Shown here one piece after another: positions 38,688 to 47,893 of a stretch of 64,000 bases of DNA (its first letter is position 1; every line of letters starts with the position of its first letter). The notes beneath the pieces are model-generated. The model had not been told where the DNA came from, searched no databases, and was given only the letters and a program-made list of their open reading frames with translations. Made by a program: the position numbers and the translations under genes. The stretch is from CAWCXF01 sp963799455 (GTDB lineage Bacteria; Pseudomonadota; Alphaproteobacteria; Rhodobacterales; Rhodobacteraceae): assembly GCA_963799455.1 (NCBI GenBank), contig CAWCXF010000006.1, forward strand, positions 62,001-126,000, written 5' to 3'.

Positions 38688-39268
38688 TCGCGCGGGCCAT
38701 GGGCCTCGTCTTCGGCGGCGGCTTCGGGGGCGGGCGCAACGTCGTCGCCGAGACGGCGGAGGTGTTCCGCGAGAACGCCGAGGCCGCCGCCGGGCGCGCG
38801 GCCGCGATCCAGTCCGGCGCCATGGGGCAGTTCGCGCAGGAGTTCGCGGTGCCTCGCCAGGGCTGGTTCGACCGCCTCATGGACGGGGTGAACCGGGTGC
38901 CGCGCCCGGCGATGGCGCTCGGCACGCTGGGGCTCTTCGTGGCGGCGATGGTGGACCCGATCTGGTTCGCCTCGCGGATGCAGGGGATCGCGCTCGTGCC
39001 CGAGCCGCTGTGGTGGCTCCTGGGCGCGATCGTGTCGTTCTACTTCGGCGCGCGCCACCAGGCGAAGGGGCAGGAGTTCCGCCGCTCGGTCGCCGAGACG
39101 ATGGCGCAGGCCGGCGCCGTCGTGGGCAACGTGCGCGCGATCGAGGCGCTCGGCGGCGGCGCGGAGGGGGGCGCGGAACTGGGCTCGGAGCCCGTCGAGG
39201 AGCCCGCGCCGGCCCCCGCGGCCGGAGGCAACCCGGCGCTCGACGAATGGCGGTCGGGCCGTGGGTGA
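38678..39268 (+). CDS. Holin family protein
   Basis: This 196-aa membrane protein has a hydrophobic hairpin near residues ~79-125 (PAMALGTLGLFVAAMVDPIW, PLWWLLGAIVSFYFGARHQA). A helical region lies before it, and an acidic Pro/Ala-rich tail follows (SEPVEEPAPAPAAGG). This matches the 3TM-type holins adjacent to GH108 endolysins in Rhodobacterales. Its role would be to make lesions in the inner membrane that let the endolysin reach peptidoglycan. Start ATG 38678 lies inside the end of the endolysin gene with a GAGG sequence before it. Confidence 0.82.
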   Translation: MGLIARAMGLVFGGGFGGGRNVVAETAEVFRENAEAAAGRAAAIQSGAMGQFAQEFAVPRQGWFDRLMDGVNRVPRPAMALGTLGLFVAAMVDPIWFASRMQGIALVPEPLWWLLGAIVSFYFGARHQAKGQEFRRSVAETMAQAGAVVGNVRAIEALGGGAEGGAELGSEPVEEPAPAPAAGGNPALDEWRSGRG

Positions 39269-39449
39269 GCAGTTCTGGGTCTCGCTGCTGGCCGACAACG
39301 GGCCCTGGGTCGGGCTCGTCTTCTACCTCCTCTACCGCGACATCCAGAAGGAGGAGGCGGTGCGCGGGGCCCTCAACCGCAACACGCAGATCCTGGCCGA
39401 GATGACCACGATCATCCGTGAGCGGATGCCGCGGGGAGGCCGGGAATGA
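39261..39449 (+). CDS. Small membrane protein of the lysis cassette (62 aa)
   Basis: It starts with GTG at 39261 inside the holin gene's end and stops overlapping the next ORF. The 62-aa product has one hydrophobic segment (GPWVGLVFYLLYR) followed by a charged helix (DIQKEEAVRGALNRNTQILA, EMTTIIRERMP). This is like BhlA/UviB-type small holin-associated proteins. The similarity is by shape only. Confidence 0.68.
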   Translation: MGEQFWVSLLADNGPWVGLVFYLLYRDIQKEEAVRGALNRNTQILAEMTTIIRERMPRGGRE

Positions 39450-39574
39450 CGGGCCGGCTCAGGCGATGGATCGCGCGCCTCGCCGAAGCCGACAGCCTGC
39501 GACGCGAGACCGAGGAAAACCAGCGATCGGCCGACAAGCTCGATCGGACACTGCGGGAGCTATTGAGCCGATGA
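39446..39574 (+). CDS. Tiny coiled-coil ORF of the lysis cassette (42 aa)
   Basis: A 42-codon ORF, MTGRLRRWIARLAEADSLRR then ETEENQRSADKLDRTLRELL, with an amphipathic charged helix. Its start overlaps the previous stop (ATGA) and its stop overlaps the next start (ATGA). The perfect chain of overlaps is the main evidence; there is no hydrophobic segment. Function unknown. Confidence 0.6.
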   Translation: MTGRLRRWIARLAEADSLRRETEENQRSADKLDRTLRELLSR

Positions 39575-39999
39575 GCCGATCCATCCTCCTCATCTTGAGC
39601 GTCTACATGGTGCTCAGCACGATCAACCGCACGCTGGGGTTCGACGCGGCCTACGACCTCGGCTACGGCGCGATCTCGCTGGTGGCCATCGTGATCTCGG
39701 TCACCTTCGCCTGGCTGTGGCGGGTGCGCGCGACGCCGATGGCGATGGGCATGTCGCTGAGCTGGGCCGGCTGCCACGGGCTCGTCGGATCCTGGTGGGT
39801 CTACAACCAGCTCGGCCGCGAGCCTCAGTCCCCTTTCGAGCACGGGCTGCTGTTCGCCTTCATCTCGCTCTACGTCGCGGGGGCGGTCCTGCATCTGTCG
39901 GTGATCTCGAAGGCCTACTTCAAGACGCGTCTGGTGTTCTGGTGCACGATGGGCGGGGTCACGGGCATCACCTCGGCGCTCGCCTACGCCGTGGGCTGA
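39571..39999 (+). CDS. Multi-pass membrane protein of the lysis cassette (142 aa)
   Basis: This 142-aa protein is mostly hydrophobic, with four to five membrane helices. These are SILLILSVYMVLSTIN, GAISLVAIVISVTFAWLW, MSLSWAGCHGLVGSWWVY, GLLFAFISLYVAGAVLHL and MGGVTGITSALAYAVG. It resembles membrane proteins at the end of phage-like holin operons but is not identified. It is the last gene in the cassette and the next gene starts 87 nt downstream. Confidence 0.72.
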   Translation: MSRSILLILSVYMVLSTINRTLGFDAAYDLGYGAISLVAIVISVTFAWLWRVRATPMAMGMSLSWAGCHGLVGSWWVYNQLGREPQSPFEHGLLFAFISLYVAGAVLHLSVISKAYFKTRLVFWCTMGGVTGITSALAYAVG

Positions 40000-40086
40000 C
40001 CGCCGCGCGCGCCCCGCGAGGCGGTGGTCCCTTCCGCGCGGCCGCCCGATGGCTATCATGGCCGGCGCTCGATCGGGAGGGACGGC

Positions 40087-40863
40087 ATGGACTACCAGAC
40101 GATCGCGGTGGAGGACTCGGGCGGGGTGGCGACCGTCACGCTCGACCGGGCCGAGGTGATGAACGCGCTCAACACCCGGATGCGGGCCGAGATCACCCAC
40201 GCCGTGACGGCCGCGGGCGAGCGCGCCCGGGTGGTGGCGATCACCGGGCGCGGCCGCGCCTTCTGCTCGGGCCAGGATCTCGGCGACCGGGCCGACGCCT
40301 CCGACATCGACCTAGAGCGCACGCTGCGCGACGAGTACGTGCCGATGCTCAAGGCGATCCTCGACTGCCCGGTGCCGACCATCGCCGCCGTGGGCGGGGC
40401 GGCCGCGGGCGCCGGCGCCAACCTCGCGCTCGCCGCCGACGTGGTGATCGCAGCCGAGAGCGCCACCTTCATCCAGGCCTTCACGCGCATCGGGCTCATC
40501 CCCGACGCCGGCGGCACCTACTGGCTGCCGCGCCAGGTGGGGGCGGCCAAGGCGCTGGGCGCCGCGCTCTTCGCCGAGAAGGTCACAGCGCGTCAGGCCT
40601 CGGACTGGGGCATGATCTGGGAGGCGGTGCCCGACGCCGAGTTCGCCGCCCATTGGCGCGCGCGGGCCGACGCGCTCGCTCGGGGCCCCACCGCGGCCTA
40701 CGGCGCGCTCAAGCGCGCGATCCGCGGCAGCTGGGACCGCGACCTCGACGCGCAGCTCGCGCTCGAGGGCCGGCTCCAGGGCGAGTGCGGGCGGACGCGC
40801 GACTTCCGCGAGGGCGTGCTCGCCTTCCTGGAGAAGCGCCCGGCCGCCTTCGAGGGCCGCTGA
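40087..40863 (+). CDS. Enoyl-CoA hydratase/isomerase family protein (PaaG-like)
   Basis: This 258-aa crotonase-fold protein has ITGRGRAFCSGQDLGDR (oxyanion loop 1, residues ~58-75), AAVGGAAAGAGANLALAADV (~100-119) and FTRIGLIPDAGGTYWLPRQV (~131-150). The Asp in SGQDL and DAGG resembles PaaG, the ring-1,2-epoxyphenylacetyl-CoA isomerase of phenylacetate breakdown. No other paa gene is in the window, so a generic enoyl-CoA hydratase role is possible. Start ATG 40087 follows GGGAGGGACGGC. Confidence 0.86.
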   Translation: MDYQTIAVEDSGGVATVTLDRAEVMNALNTRMRAEITHAVTAAGERARVVAITGRGRAFCSGQDLGDRADASDIDLERTLRDEYVPMLKAILDCPVPTIAAVGGAAAGAGANLALAADVVIAAESATFIQAFTRIGLIPDAGGTYWLPRQVGAAKALGAALFAEKVTARQASDWGMIWEAVPDAEFAAHWRARADALARGPTAAYGALKRAIRGSWDRDLDAQLALEGRLQGECGRTRDFREGVLAFLEKRPAAFEGR

Positions 40864-40973
40864 GGCCGCGCCCGGCGCTTCAAAGCCGCGTGAACGCAGG
40901 GGAACCGCCTGCCGCGGACGCCGTTGTCCGGACGAGACGGCACGATGCCGCCCGTTAGATGATGGAGCCCCCC

Positions 40974-41432
40974 ATGAAGCGCCTCGCCGCCACCACCGCC
41001 GCAGCGGTCCTGCTCGCCGGACCCGCCCTCGCCGCCACCCACTTCGACGCCGCGGATGCGGACGGCGACGGGTTCCTCTCGCTCCCCGAGGCGCTGGCGG
41101 CCTTCCCGCAGATGGACCCGCTGGACTTCGACGAGCTCGACACGAGCGACGACCGGCTGCTCGATTATTCCGAGGCCAACTCCGGCCGGGCCGCGGCAAT
41201 GTTCGCGGGCTACGAGCGCGCCGACGCGGTCGCCGGCGCGGGCGGCTTCGACATGACCGACTTCGACACCGACGCCGACGGCATGATGTCCTACGACGAG
41301 GTCAACCAGCGCATCCCGGGCGTCCCGGAGGTCTACTTCCAGGACTTCGACCTCGACAGCAACGGCTCGCTCGATTCCCAGGAGGTGAACTCGGGCGCGT
41401 TCCAGAACCTGCTGAACAAGTACGGGTCGTAA
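40974..41432 (+). CDS. Periplasmic EF-hand calcium-binding protein
   Basis: This 152-aa secreted protein has a signal peptide (RLAATTAAAVLLAGPALAA, cleaved after ALA). EF-hand-like loops follow: DAADADGDGFLSLPEAL (residues ~25-40), ELDTSDDRLLDYSEA (~55-70), DFDTDADGMMSYDEV (~95-110) and DFDLDSNGSLDSQEV (~125-140). The repeated D-x-D-x-[DN]-G pattern shows Ca2+ binding. The role is unknown. The ATG at 40974, 6 nt after GGAG, is preferred to the ATG at 40959. Confidence 0.88.
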   Translation: MKRLAATTAAAVLLAGPALAATHFDAADADGDGFLSLPEALAAFPQMDPLDFDELDTSDDRLLDYSEANSGRAAAMFAGYERADAVAGAGGFDMTDFDTDADGMMSYDEVNQRIPGVPEVYFQDFDLDSNGSLDSQEVNSGAFQNLLNKYGS

Positions 41433-41462
41433 GACCGCGCGCGCTGAAGGCGCGACGCCGAC

Positions 41463-41489
41463 GGGCCGGTGGCGGATCGCTACCGGCCC
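41463..41489. terminator. Hairpin between convergent EF-hand and ilvH genes
   Basis: GGGCCGGT (41463-41470) and ACCGGCCC (41482-41489) form an 8-bp stem around an 11-nt loop. It overlaps the ilvH stop (minus strand) and sits 31 nt past the EF-hand stop. There is no T-run, so its terminator function is uncertain but the convergent location is typical. Confidence 0.35.
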
Positions 41490-42058
41490 GAGCCGCGCAG
41501 CCCCCCTCGCAAGAGCGCCGCGATCCCGGTGCGAGCGATCTCGATGAGGCCCAGGGGGCGCATCAGCTCGGCGAAGGCGTCCACCTTCGCGGGCGTGCCG
41601 GTGACCTCGAACACGAAGCTGTCGAGGGTCGAATCGACCACGTTGGCGCGAAAGATGTCGGCGAGCCGCAGCGCCTCGACGCGCCGCTCGCCCGTCCCGA
41701 CCACCCTGAGCAGCGACAGCTCGCGCTCGACCGGGGCGCCCTCGACGGTGAGGTCGTGGACCTCGTGGACCGGCACGATGCGGCCGAGCTGGGCCTTGAT
41801 CTGCTCGATGATCTGCGGCGTGCCGGTGGTGACGACCGTGATGCGCGAGCGATGGCCCTCATGGTCCACCTCGGCCACCGTCAGGCTCTCGATGTTGTAG
41901 CCGCGCCCCGAGAAGAGCCCGATGACCCGCGCGAGCACGCCCGCCTCGTTGTCCACGATCACCGCGAGGGTGTGGCGCTCGGGCGCGTCCTCGCGGTCGG
42001 GTCGGAGGTTGTAGGCCGAATGGCGCGACGACCCCTTGGCGATGTCGAGGGCGGGCAT
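41480..42058 (-). CDS. ilvH: Acetolactate synthase small (regulatory) subunit
   Basis: A 192-aa regulatory subunit of acetohydroxyacid synthase, controlling activity and valine feedback. The N-terminal ACT domain is at residues ~28-100 (HTLAVIVDNEAGVLARVIGL, FSGRGYNIESLTVAEVDHEG, SRITVVTTGTPQIIEQIKAQ). The C-terminal domain begins VERELSLLRVVGTGERRVEA. It is on the same strand as ilvI but the divergent folB gene lies between them. That is unusual, since ilvI and ilvH normally abut in one operon. Confidence 0.94.
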   Translation of the reverse strand: MPALDIAKGSSRHSAYNLRPDREDAPERHTLAVIVDNEAGVLARVIGLFSGRGYNIESLTVAEVDHEGHRSRITVVTTGTPQIIEQIKAQLGRIVPVHEVHDLTVEGAPVERELSLLRVVGTGERRVEALRLADIFRANVVDSTLDSFVFEVTGTPAKVDAFAELMRPLGLIEIARTGIAALLRGGLRGSGR

Positions 42059-42153
42059 CAGGACGGCGCCTCGATGGCGGGGGCGCCCTGACGGCCGGTT
42101 GCACGGGGCGGGTCCGAAGGGTATCGGCCGGCGCGGGCGAGGGGGACGGGCCG

Positions 42154-42525
42154 ATGGCGGGCGAGGATGCGGCGATGCCCGACATGATCTTCGTCCGCAG
42201 GCTGCGGCTGGAGATGTTCGTCGGGCTGGAGCCCTCCGAGCGCGGGCGACGGCAGGCCGTGCTGGTCTCGGTGCGGATGCAGGTCGATGCGCAGGCGCGC
42301 CGTTCGGGCGGATACGTGTCCTACGCGCCCGTGACCGAGCACCTGCTGGCGCTCGGGGCCTCGGACCGCCATGTCGAGCTGATCGAGACGATCGCCGAAG
42401 GCGCCGCCCGCGCGGCTCTGGAGGACGCCCGCGTGCGGCGCGTCGAGGTGACGGTCGAGAAGCCCGACATCTACCCCCAGGCGGAGGGCGTCGGCATCAC
42501 CATCGTGATGGACCGGGGGGCCTGA
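42154..42525 (+). CDS. folB: Dihydroneopterin aldolase-type protein
   Basis: This 123-aa protein of the FolB family cleaves or epimerises dihydroneopterin in folate synthesis. Its fold is seen in FVRRLRLEMFVGLEPSERGR, YVSYAPVTEHLLALGASDRH and ARVRRVEVTVEKPDIYPQAE, whose Lys in VEKPDI corresponds to the conserved catalytic-lysine area. It lies between ilvI and ilvH on the opposite strand, so it can collide with or be antisense to an ilvIH read-through transcript. The start could alternatively be ATG 42175. Confidence 0.82.
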   Translation: MAGEDAAMPDMIFVRRLRLEMFVGLEPSERGRRQAVLVSVRMQVDAQARRSGGYVSYAPVTEHLLALGASDRHVELIETIAEGAARAALEDARVRRVEVTVEKPDIYPQAEGVGITIVMDRGA

Positions 42526-42548
42526 GCGCCGCCCGGCGCGCGCGGCCC

Positions 42549-44324
<1,776 letters not shown>

Positions 44325-44354
44325 CGCCTGTCGCTCCTCAGATCGCAAGAAAAA

Positions 44355-44375
44355 GCCCCCGAGGTCATCGGGGGC
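44355..44375 (-). terminator. Attenuator-type terminator hairpin before ilvI
   Basis: On the minus strand GCCCCCGA-TGACC-TCGGGGGC forms an 8-bp GC-rich stem directly followed by TTTTT C TT (A-run 44350-44354 on the plus strand). It lies 31 nt before the ilvI start and 25 nt after the leader ORF stop. An additional small hairpin (ACGGC...GCCGT, 44381-44400) lies between them and could be the alternative pairing partner. Confidence 0.85.
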
Positions 44376-44399
44376 GCGGGACGGCTCGTGTCGATGCCG

Positions 44400-44477
44400 T
44401 CACCGGCTCGCCACGGGGCCCTCGCGCCGAGCGCGTACCATCACGGGATCGCGCATCATGTCCACCCTCTGCGTCAT
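44400..44477 (-). CDS. Putative leader peptide of ilvI (25 aa)
   Basis: A 25-codon ORF, MTQRVDMMRDPVMVRARREG then PVASR, reads from 44477 to the stop at 44400. It contains four Val but no Leu or Ile, and is rich in Arg and Met. There is no Shine-Dalgarno sequence, because the predicted transcription start falls at or one base before the ATG, so it would be translated from a leaderless message. It ends just before the hairpin and terminator. Its role as attenuation sensor is an inference. Confidence 0.55.
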   Translation of the reverse strand: MTQRVDMMRDPVMVRARREGPVASR

Positions 44478-44484
44478 GGTGGGC

Positions 44485-44513
44485 ACAGTAGGGGCCGGGC
44501 GCGCGGGCGTCAA
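44485..44513 (-). promoter_or_regulatory. Sigma-70-type promoter for the ilvI leader
   Basis: On the minus strand TTGACG (44508-44513) is separated by exactly 17 nt from TACTGT (44485-44490). This is a good housekeeping promoter for such a GC-rich genome. The expected start point is 7-8 nt downstream, at 44477-44478, coinciding with the ATG of the leader ORF. Confidence 0.72.
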
Positions 44514-44751
44514 CCCTCCGGGCGTCGTCCATTGCGAACGGAGCGCCTGAAACGAAAGGAAATTGCGCGAGCCGGCGGGAAGGGGGGAGGCCGATCGTTG
44601 CCGCGGCTCCGCAGCCGGCCGCCGCGCGCGCGCGGCGTCGGATCGGCCTTGTCATCGCCCGGCCCGCTCGTGATGCTCCGCGCACAGCCCGCCGAGGCCC
44701 TCGCGCGGGGCCGCCGGCGGGGTCGCACGCACACCGAAGGCGAGGGGCAGC

Positions 44752-45699
44752 ATGGCGCGAGGACGAGACGCCGAGAGCCCGGCCGAGATCGGCCGCAAGG
44801 GCTGGTGGGACATCGTGATGCGCGTCAAGGACGAGGTGGGGCGCGACCATGTGATGCTCGTGGCCGCCGGGGTGGCGTTCTACGGGCTGCTGGCGATCTT
44901 CCCCGGCATCGCCGCGCTGATGGCGATCGCGGGGCTGATCCTCGACCCGCAGACGGTGGTGGACCAGCTCGGCCAGATCGGCGCGGTGCTGCCCGAGCAG
45001 GCCGCCGACATCATCCTGGGGCAGGCCGAGGACGTGGCGGGCTCGCAGACCAGCGGCCTGGGGATCGCGGCCGTCGTCGGCCTCCTGCTCGCCTTCTGGT
45101 CGGCCTCGGCCGGGGTGTCCGCGCTGATGGAGGGGATCAACCTCGCCTACGACGAGGAGGACGCGCGCGGCTTCGTCAAGCGCACGCTCGTGCGCCTCGC
45201 GCTGACGCTGGGGCTCATCCTGACGCTGATCGCCATCGTCGTGATCGCCGTGGTGCTCCCCGTCGCGCTCCAGTTCCTGACCGCGCTCGGGCCGGTGGCC
45301 ACGACGCTGATCGCGGTGCTGCGATGGGCGGTGATCTTCGCCATCGTCGTCGCCATGCTCGCCGCCCTCTACCGCTTCGCGCCCAACCGCGACGACGCCG
45401 AGTGGAGATGGACCACCCCGGGCGCGCTCGCCGCCACGGCGCTGTGGGTGGTGGGCTCGATCGCCTTCGCGCTCTACGTGCGCAGCTTCGCCTCCTATCA
45501 GGAGACCTTCGGCACGCTCGCGGGCGTCGTCGTCCTGCTGATGTGGCTCTGGCTGTCGGCGCTCATCATCCTCCTCGGCGCCGAGTTCGACAGCGAGATG
45601 GAGGCGCAGACGCGCCGCGACACGACCGTGGGCCCCGACGAGCCGATGGGCGAGCGGGGCGCCGTCAAGGCCGACAAGCTCGGCGAGAAGAGGGGCTAG
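44752..45699 (+). CDS. YihY/BrkB family membrane protein
   Basis: This 315-aa protein has six hydrophobic segments. Seen are the N-terminal ADHVMLVAAGVAFYG-like start (VMLVAAGVAFYGLLAIFPGI, residues ~34-53), LLLAFWSASAGVSALMEGIN, YRFAPNRDDAEWRWTTPGAL and SYQETFGTLAGVVVLLMWLW. These are UPF0761/BrkB features. Despite the old ribonuclease BN name, its function is unproven; a transport or envelope role is likely. The start ATG 44752 has GGGGCAGC before it and the C-terminal tail is charged. It is divergent from ilvI. Confidence 0.88.
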   Translation: MARGRDAESPAEIGRKGWWDIVMRVKDEVGRDHVMLVAAGVAFYGLLAIFPGIAALMAIAGLILDPQTVVDQLGQIGAVLPEQAADIILGQAEDVAGSQTSGLGIAAVVGLLLAFWSASAGVSALMEGINLAYDEEDARGFVKRTLVRLALTLGLILTLIAIVVIAVVLPVALQFLTALGPVATTLIAVLRWAVIFAIVVAMLAALYRFAPNRDDAEWRWTTPGALAATALWVVGSIAFALYVRSFASYQETFGTLAGVVVLLMWLWLSALIILLGAEFDSEMEAQTRRDTTVGPDEPMGERGAVKADKLGEKRG

Positions 45700-45839
45700 G
45701 CGCGCGCCCGCCGCGGGGGCGCGAACGCGGCGTCTCGTCGGCCGTTAGCGGTTCCCAGCCGCGCGCGCCCCCGCTAGGGTCCGTGCGATGCCAAGCGATC
45801 CGCCCGCCCGCGAACGGGGGGCGCTCAGGGAGGGAACAG

Positions 45840-46925
45840 ATGGATCGTCGCTCGTTTCTCAGAACGTCCGCCTTGGGCGGCGCCGCGGCCGCGGGCCTCG
45901 CCGCTCCGGCCGTCGCGCAGGGCGCGCCGCGCGCGCTCACCATGGTCACGTCCTGGCCGCGCGGGCTCGCCGGCGTGCATGACGCGGCCGAGCACGTGGC
46001 CGCGAGCATCGACGCCATGTCGGACGGCCAGCTGACGATCGACATCAAGTCGGCGGGCGAGCTGGTCGGCGCCTTCGAGGTGTTCGACGCCGTCACCGCG
46101 GGACAGGCCGACATGTACCACTCGGCCGACTACTACTTCACCGGCCAGCACCCGGCCTACGCCTTCTTCACCGCCGTGCCCTTCGGCCTGACGGCGCAGG
46201 AGCTGATCAACTGGTACTATCACGGCGGGGGGCGGGAGCTGCACGACGAGCTGGGCCAGATCTTCGGGCTCAAGGCGTTCCTGGGCGGCAACACCGGCGG
46301 CCAGCCCGCGGGCTGGTTCTCCAAGGAGATCACCTCGGCGGCCGACTTCCAGGGCCTGCGCTTCCGCATGCCGGGCCTGGGCGGCGAGGTGCTCGCGAGG
46401 CTCGGCGCGAGCGTGCAGAACCTGCCCGCGGGCGAGGTCTACCAAGCCTTCGCCTCGGGCGCGCTCGACGGCACCGAGTGGGTGGGCCCGTGGTCCGACC
46501 AGGCCCTGGGCTTCCAGGAGATCACCCAGATCTACTACACCGCGGGCTTCCAGGAGCCCGGCGCGGCGCTGTCGGTCGCCACCAACCGCTCCGTCTTCGA
46601 GGAGCTGACCCCGGCGCAGCAGAAGATCATCGAGGTCGCCTCGGCCGAGGCCCATCAGTGGAGCCTGGCGCAGTTCCTCGCCAACAACGGCCGGGGGCTC
46701 GCGCAGCTCAAGGAGGCGGGCGTGCGCACCTACGAGTTCCCCGACGAGGTGTGGGACGCGCTCGGCCAGGCCTCCAAGGAGGTGCTCCAGCAGAACATGG
46801 GCGACGACATCTACAAGCGCATCCACGACAGCGCGATGGAGTCGATGCGCTCCAGCTCCGACTGGATCACCGCCTCCGAGGGCACCTACCGCGCCCAGCG
46901 CGACCGCGTGCTCGGCGCGACGTGA
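45840..46925 (+). CDS. TRAP transporter solute-binding protein (TakP-like)
   Basis: A 361-aa periplasmic binding protein exported by the Tat pathway (MDRRSFLRTSALGGAAAAGL, with RRSFLR and cleavage near APAVAQGA). Its body (ALTMVTSWPRGLAGVHDAAE, DMYHSADYYFTGQHPAYAFF, RFRMPGLGGEVLARLGASVQ, ALDGTEWVGPWSDQALGF) closely follows the 2-oxoacid-binding TakP type from Rhodobacter, with the conserved Arg in FRMPGLGGEV and the WVGP motif. It probably captures alpha-keto or related carboxylic acids. It is followed 43 nt later by the small permease gene. Confidence 0.92.
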   Translation: MDRRSFLRTSALGGAAAAGLAAPAVAQGAPRALTMVTSWPRGLAGVHDAAEHVAASIDAMSDGQLTIDIKSAGELVGAFEVFDAVTAGQADMYHSADYYFTGQHPAYAFFTAVPFGLTAQELINWYYHGGGRELHDELGQIFGLKAFLGGNTGGQPAGWFSKEITSAADFQGLRFRMPGLGGEVLARLGASVQNLPAGEVYQAFASGALDGTEWVGPWSDQALGFQEITQIYYTAGFQEPGAALSVATNRSVFEELTPAQQKIIEVASAEAHQWSLAQFLANNGRGLAQLKEAGVRTYEFPDEVWDALGQASKEVLQQNMGDDIYKRIHDSAMESMRSSSDWITASEGTYRAQRDRVLGAT

Positions 46926-46968
46926 GCGGCCCGCGCGCCGCGGGCGCGCGACGCCGGGGGGCGCTCCC

Positions 46969-47880
46969 ATGGGGGGCTCGATGCTCGACGCCATCGCCTG
47001 GCTGGTGACGAACGTGGCGCTCGCGTTCCGCGACGTCGCGGCGGCGCTGGCGCAGCCCGGCGCGTGGCTCGACTGGTCGGACCCCGAGGCGCTGATGCGC
47101 TTCGTCTACTACGGGGCCTCGCGCGAGCTCCTCTTCGTCGTCCTCGTGACCTTCGCCATCCTGACCGCGGCGGGGGCCTGGCGGCGCGGGCTCCTGTGGG
47201 CGCTGGTGCGGGGCCTGGAGGCGCTCTTCAACGCGCTGGGGCGCGCGGCGGCCTGGGTCGGGCTCGCGATGGTGATCCAGCAGATCGTCATCGTCCTCGC
47301 CCAGCGCATCTTCGCGCAGTCCACGTTGACGCTGGGGGTGGGCTCGGCCTTCACCTACGACATCTCCTGGTGGTCGGAGGAGCTCAAGCTCTACAACGCC
47401 ATCGTCGTGGCGCTCTGCGTCGCCTACACCTTCGTGCAGGGCGGGCACGTCCGCGTGGACCTGCTCTACGCGCCGGCGGGCTTCCGCGCCAAGCGCGCGA
47501 TCGACATGGCGGGCAGCCTCCTGCTCATGCTGCCGCTGGGGCTCGTGATCTGGGTGTATTCCTGGCCCTTCCTCTGGCGCAGCCTGGTCACGCCCAAGGT
47601 CTCGGCCTCCGACACGCTCGAGGCGATGCTCATGAAGGCCCGCGCGCTGCGCTGGAACGTCGAGACGATCGGCTTCAGCCCCTCGGGCTTCAACGCCTAC
47701 TTCCTCTTCAAGGTGCTGCTCGTGGCCTTCGCGGGGCTGGTGATCCTCCAGGCGGCGGCCTTCTTCTGGCGCTCCTGGCTGGAGCTGCGAGAGGGGCCCG
47801 GGGCCGAGGGCCGCTTCCTCGACCTCGACCGCGTCACCGAGGCGATCGAGACCACCGGCGCGGACGGCCGGCGGGCGTAG
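46969..47880 (+). CDS. TRAP transporter small permease
   Basis: A 303-aa DctQ-type subunit, longer than the usual ~160-200 aa. It has about 4-5 membrane segments, e.g. ELLFVVLVTFAILTAAGAW, LGRAAAWVGLAMVIQQIVIV, NAIVVALCVAYTFVQGGHVR, VDLLYAPAGFRAKRAIDMAG and FKVLLVAFAGLVILQAAAFF. The conserved GHVRVDLLY segment is typical of DctQ. It starts after the dctP gene and is followed by the large permease gene with 13 nt between, so the three are one operon. The extra length lies in the N-terminal helix pair and the tail. Confidence 0.88.
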   Translation: MGGSMLDAIAWLVTNVALAFRDVAAALAQPGAWLDWSDPEALMRFVYYGASRELLFVVLVTFAILTAAGAWRRGLLWALVRGLEALFNALGRAAAWVGLAMVIQQIVIVLAQRIFAQSTLTLGVGSAFTYDISWWSEELKLYNAIVVALCVAYTFVQGGHVRVDLLYAPAGFRAKRAIDMAGSLLLMLPLGLVIWVYSWPFLWRSLVTPKVSASDTLEAMLMKARALRWNVETIGFSPSGFNAYFLFKVLLVAFAGLVILQAAAFFWRSWLELREGPGAEGRFLDLDRVTEAIETTGADGRRA

Positions 47881-47893
47881 CGGAAGGGCGGGC

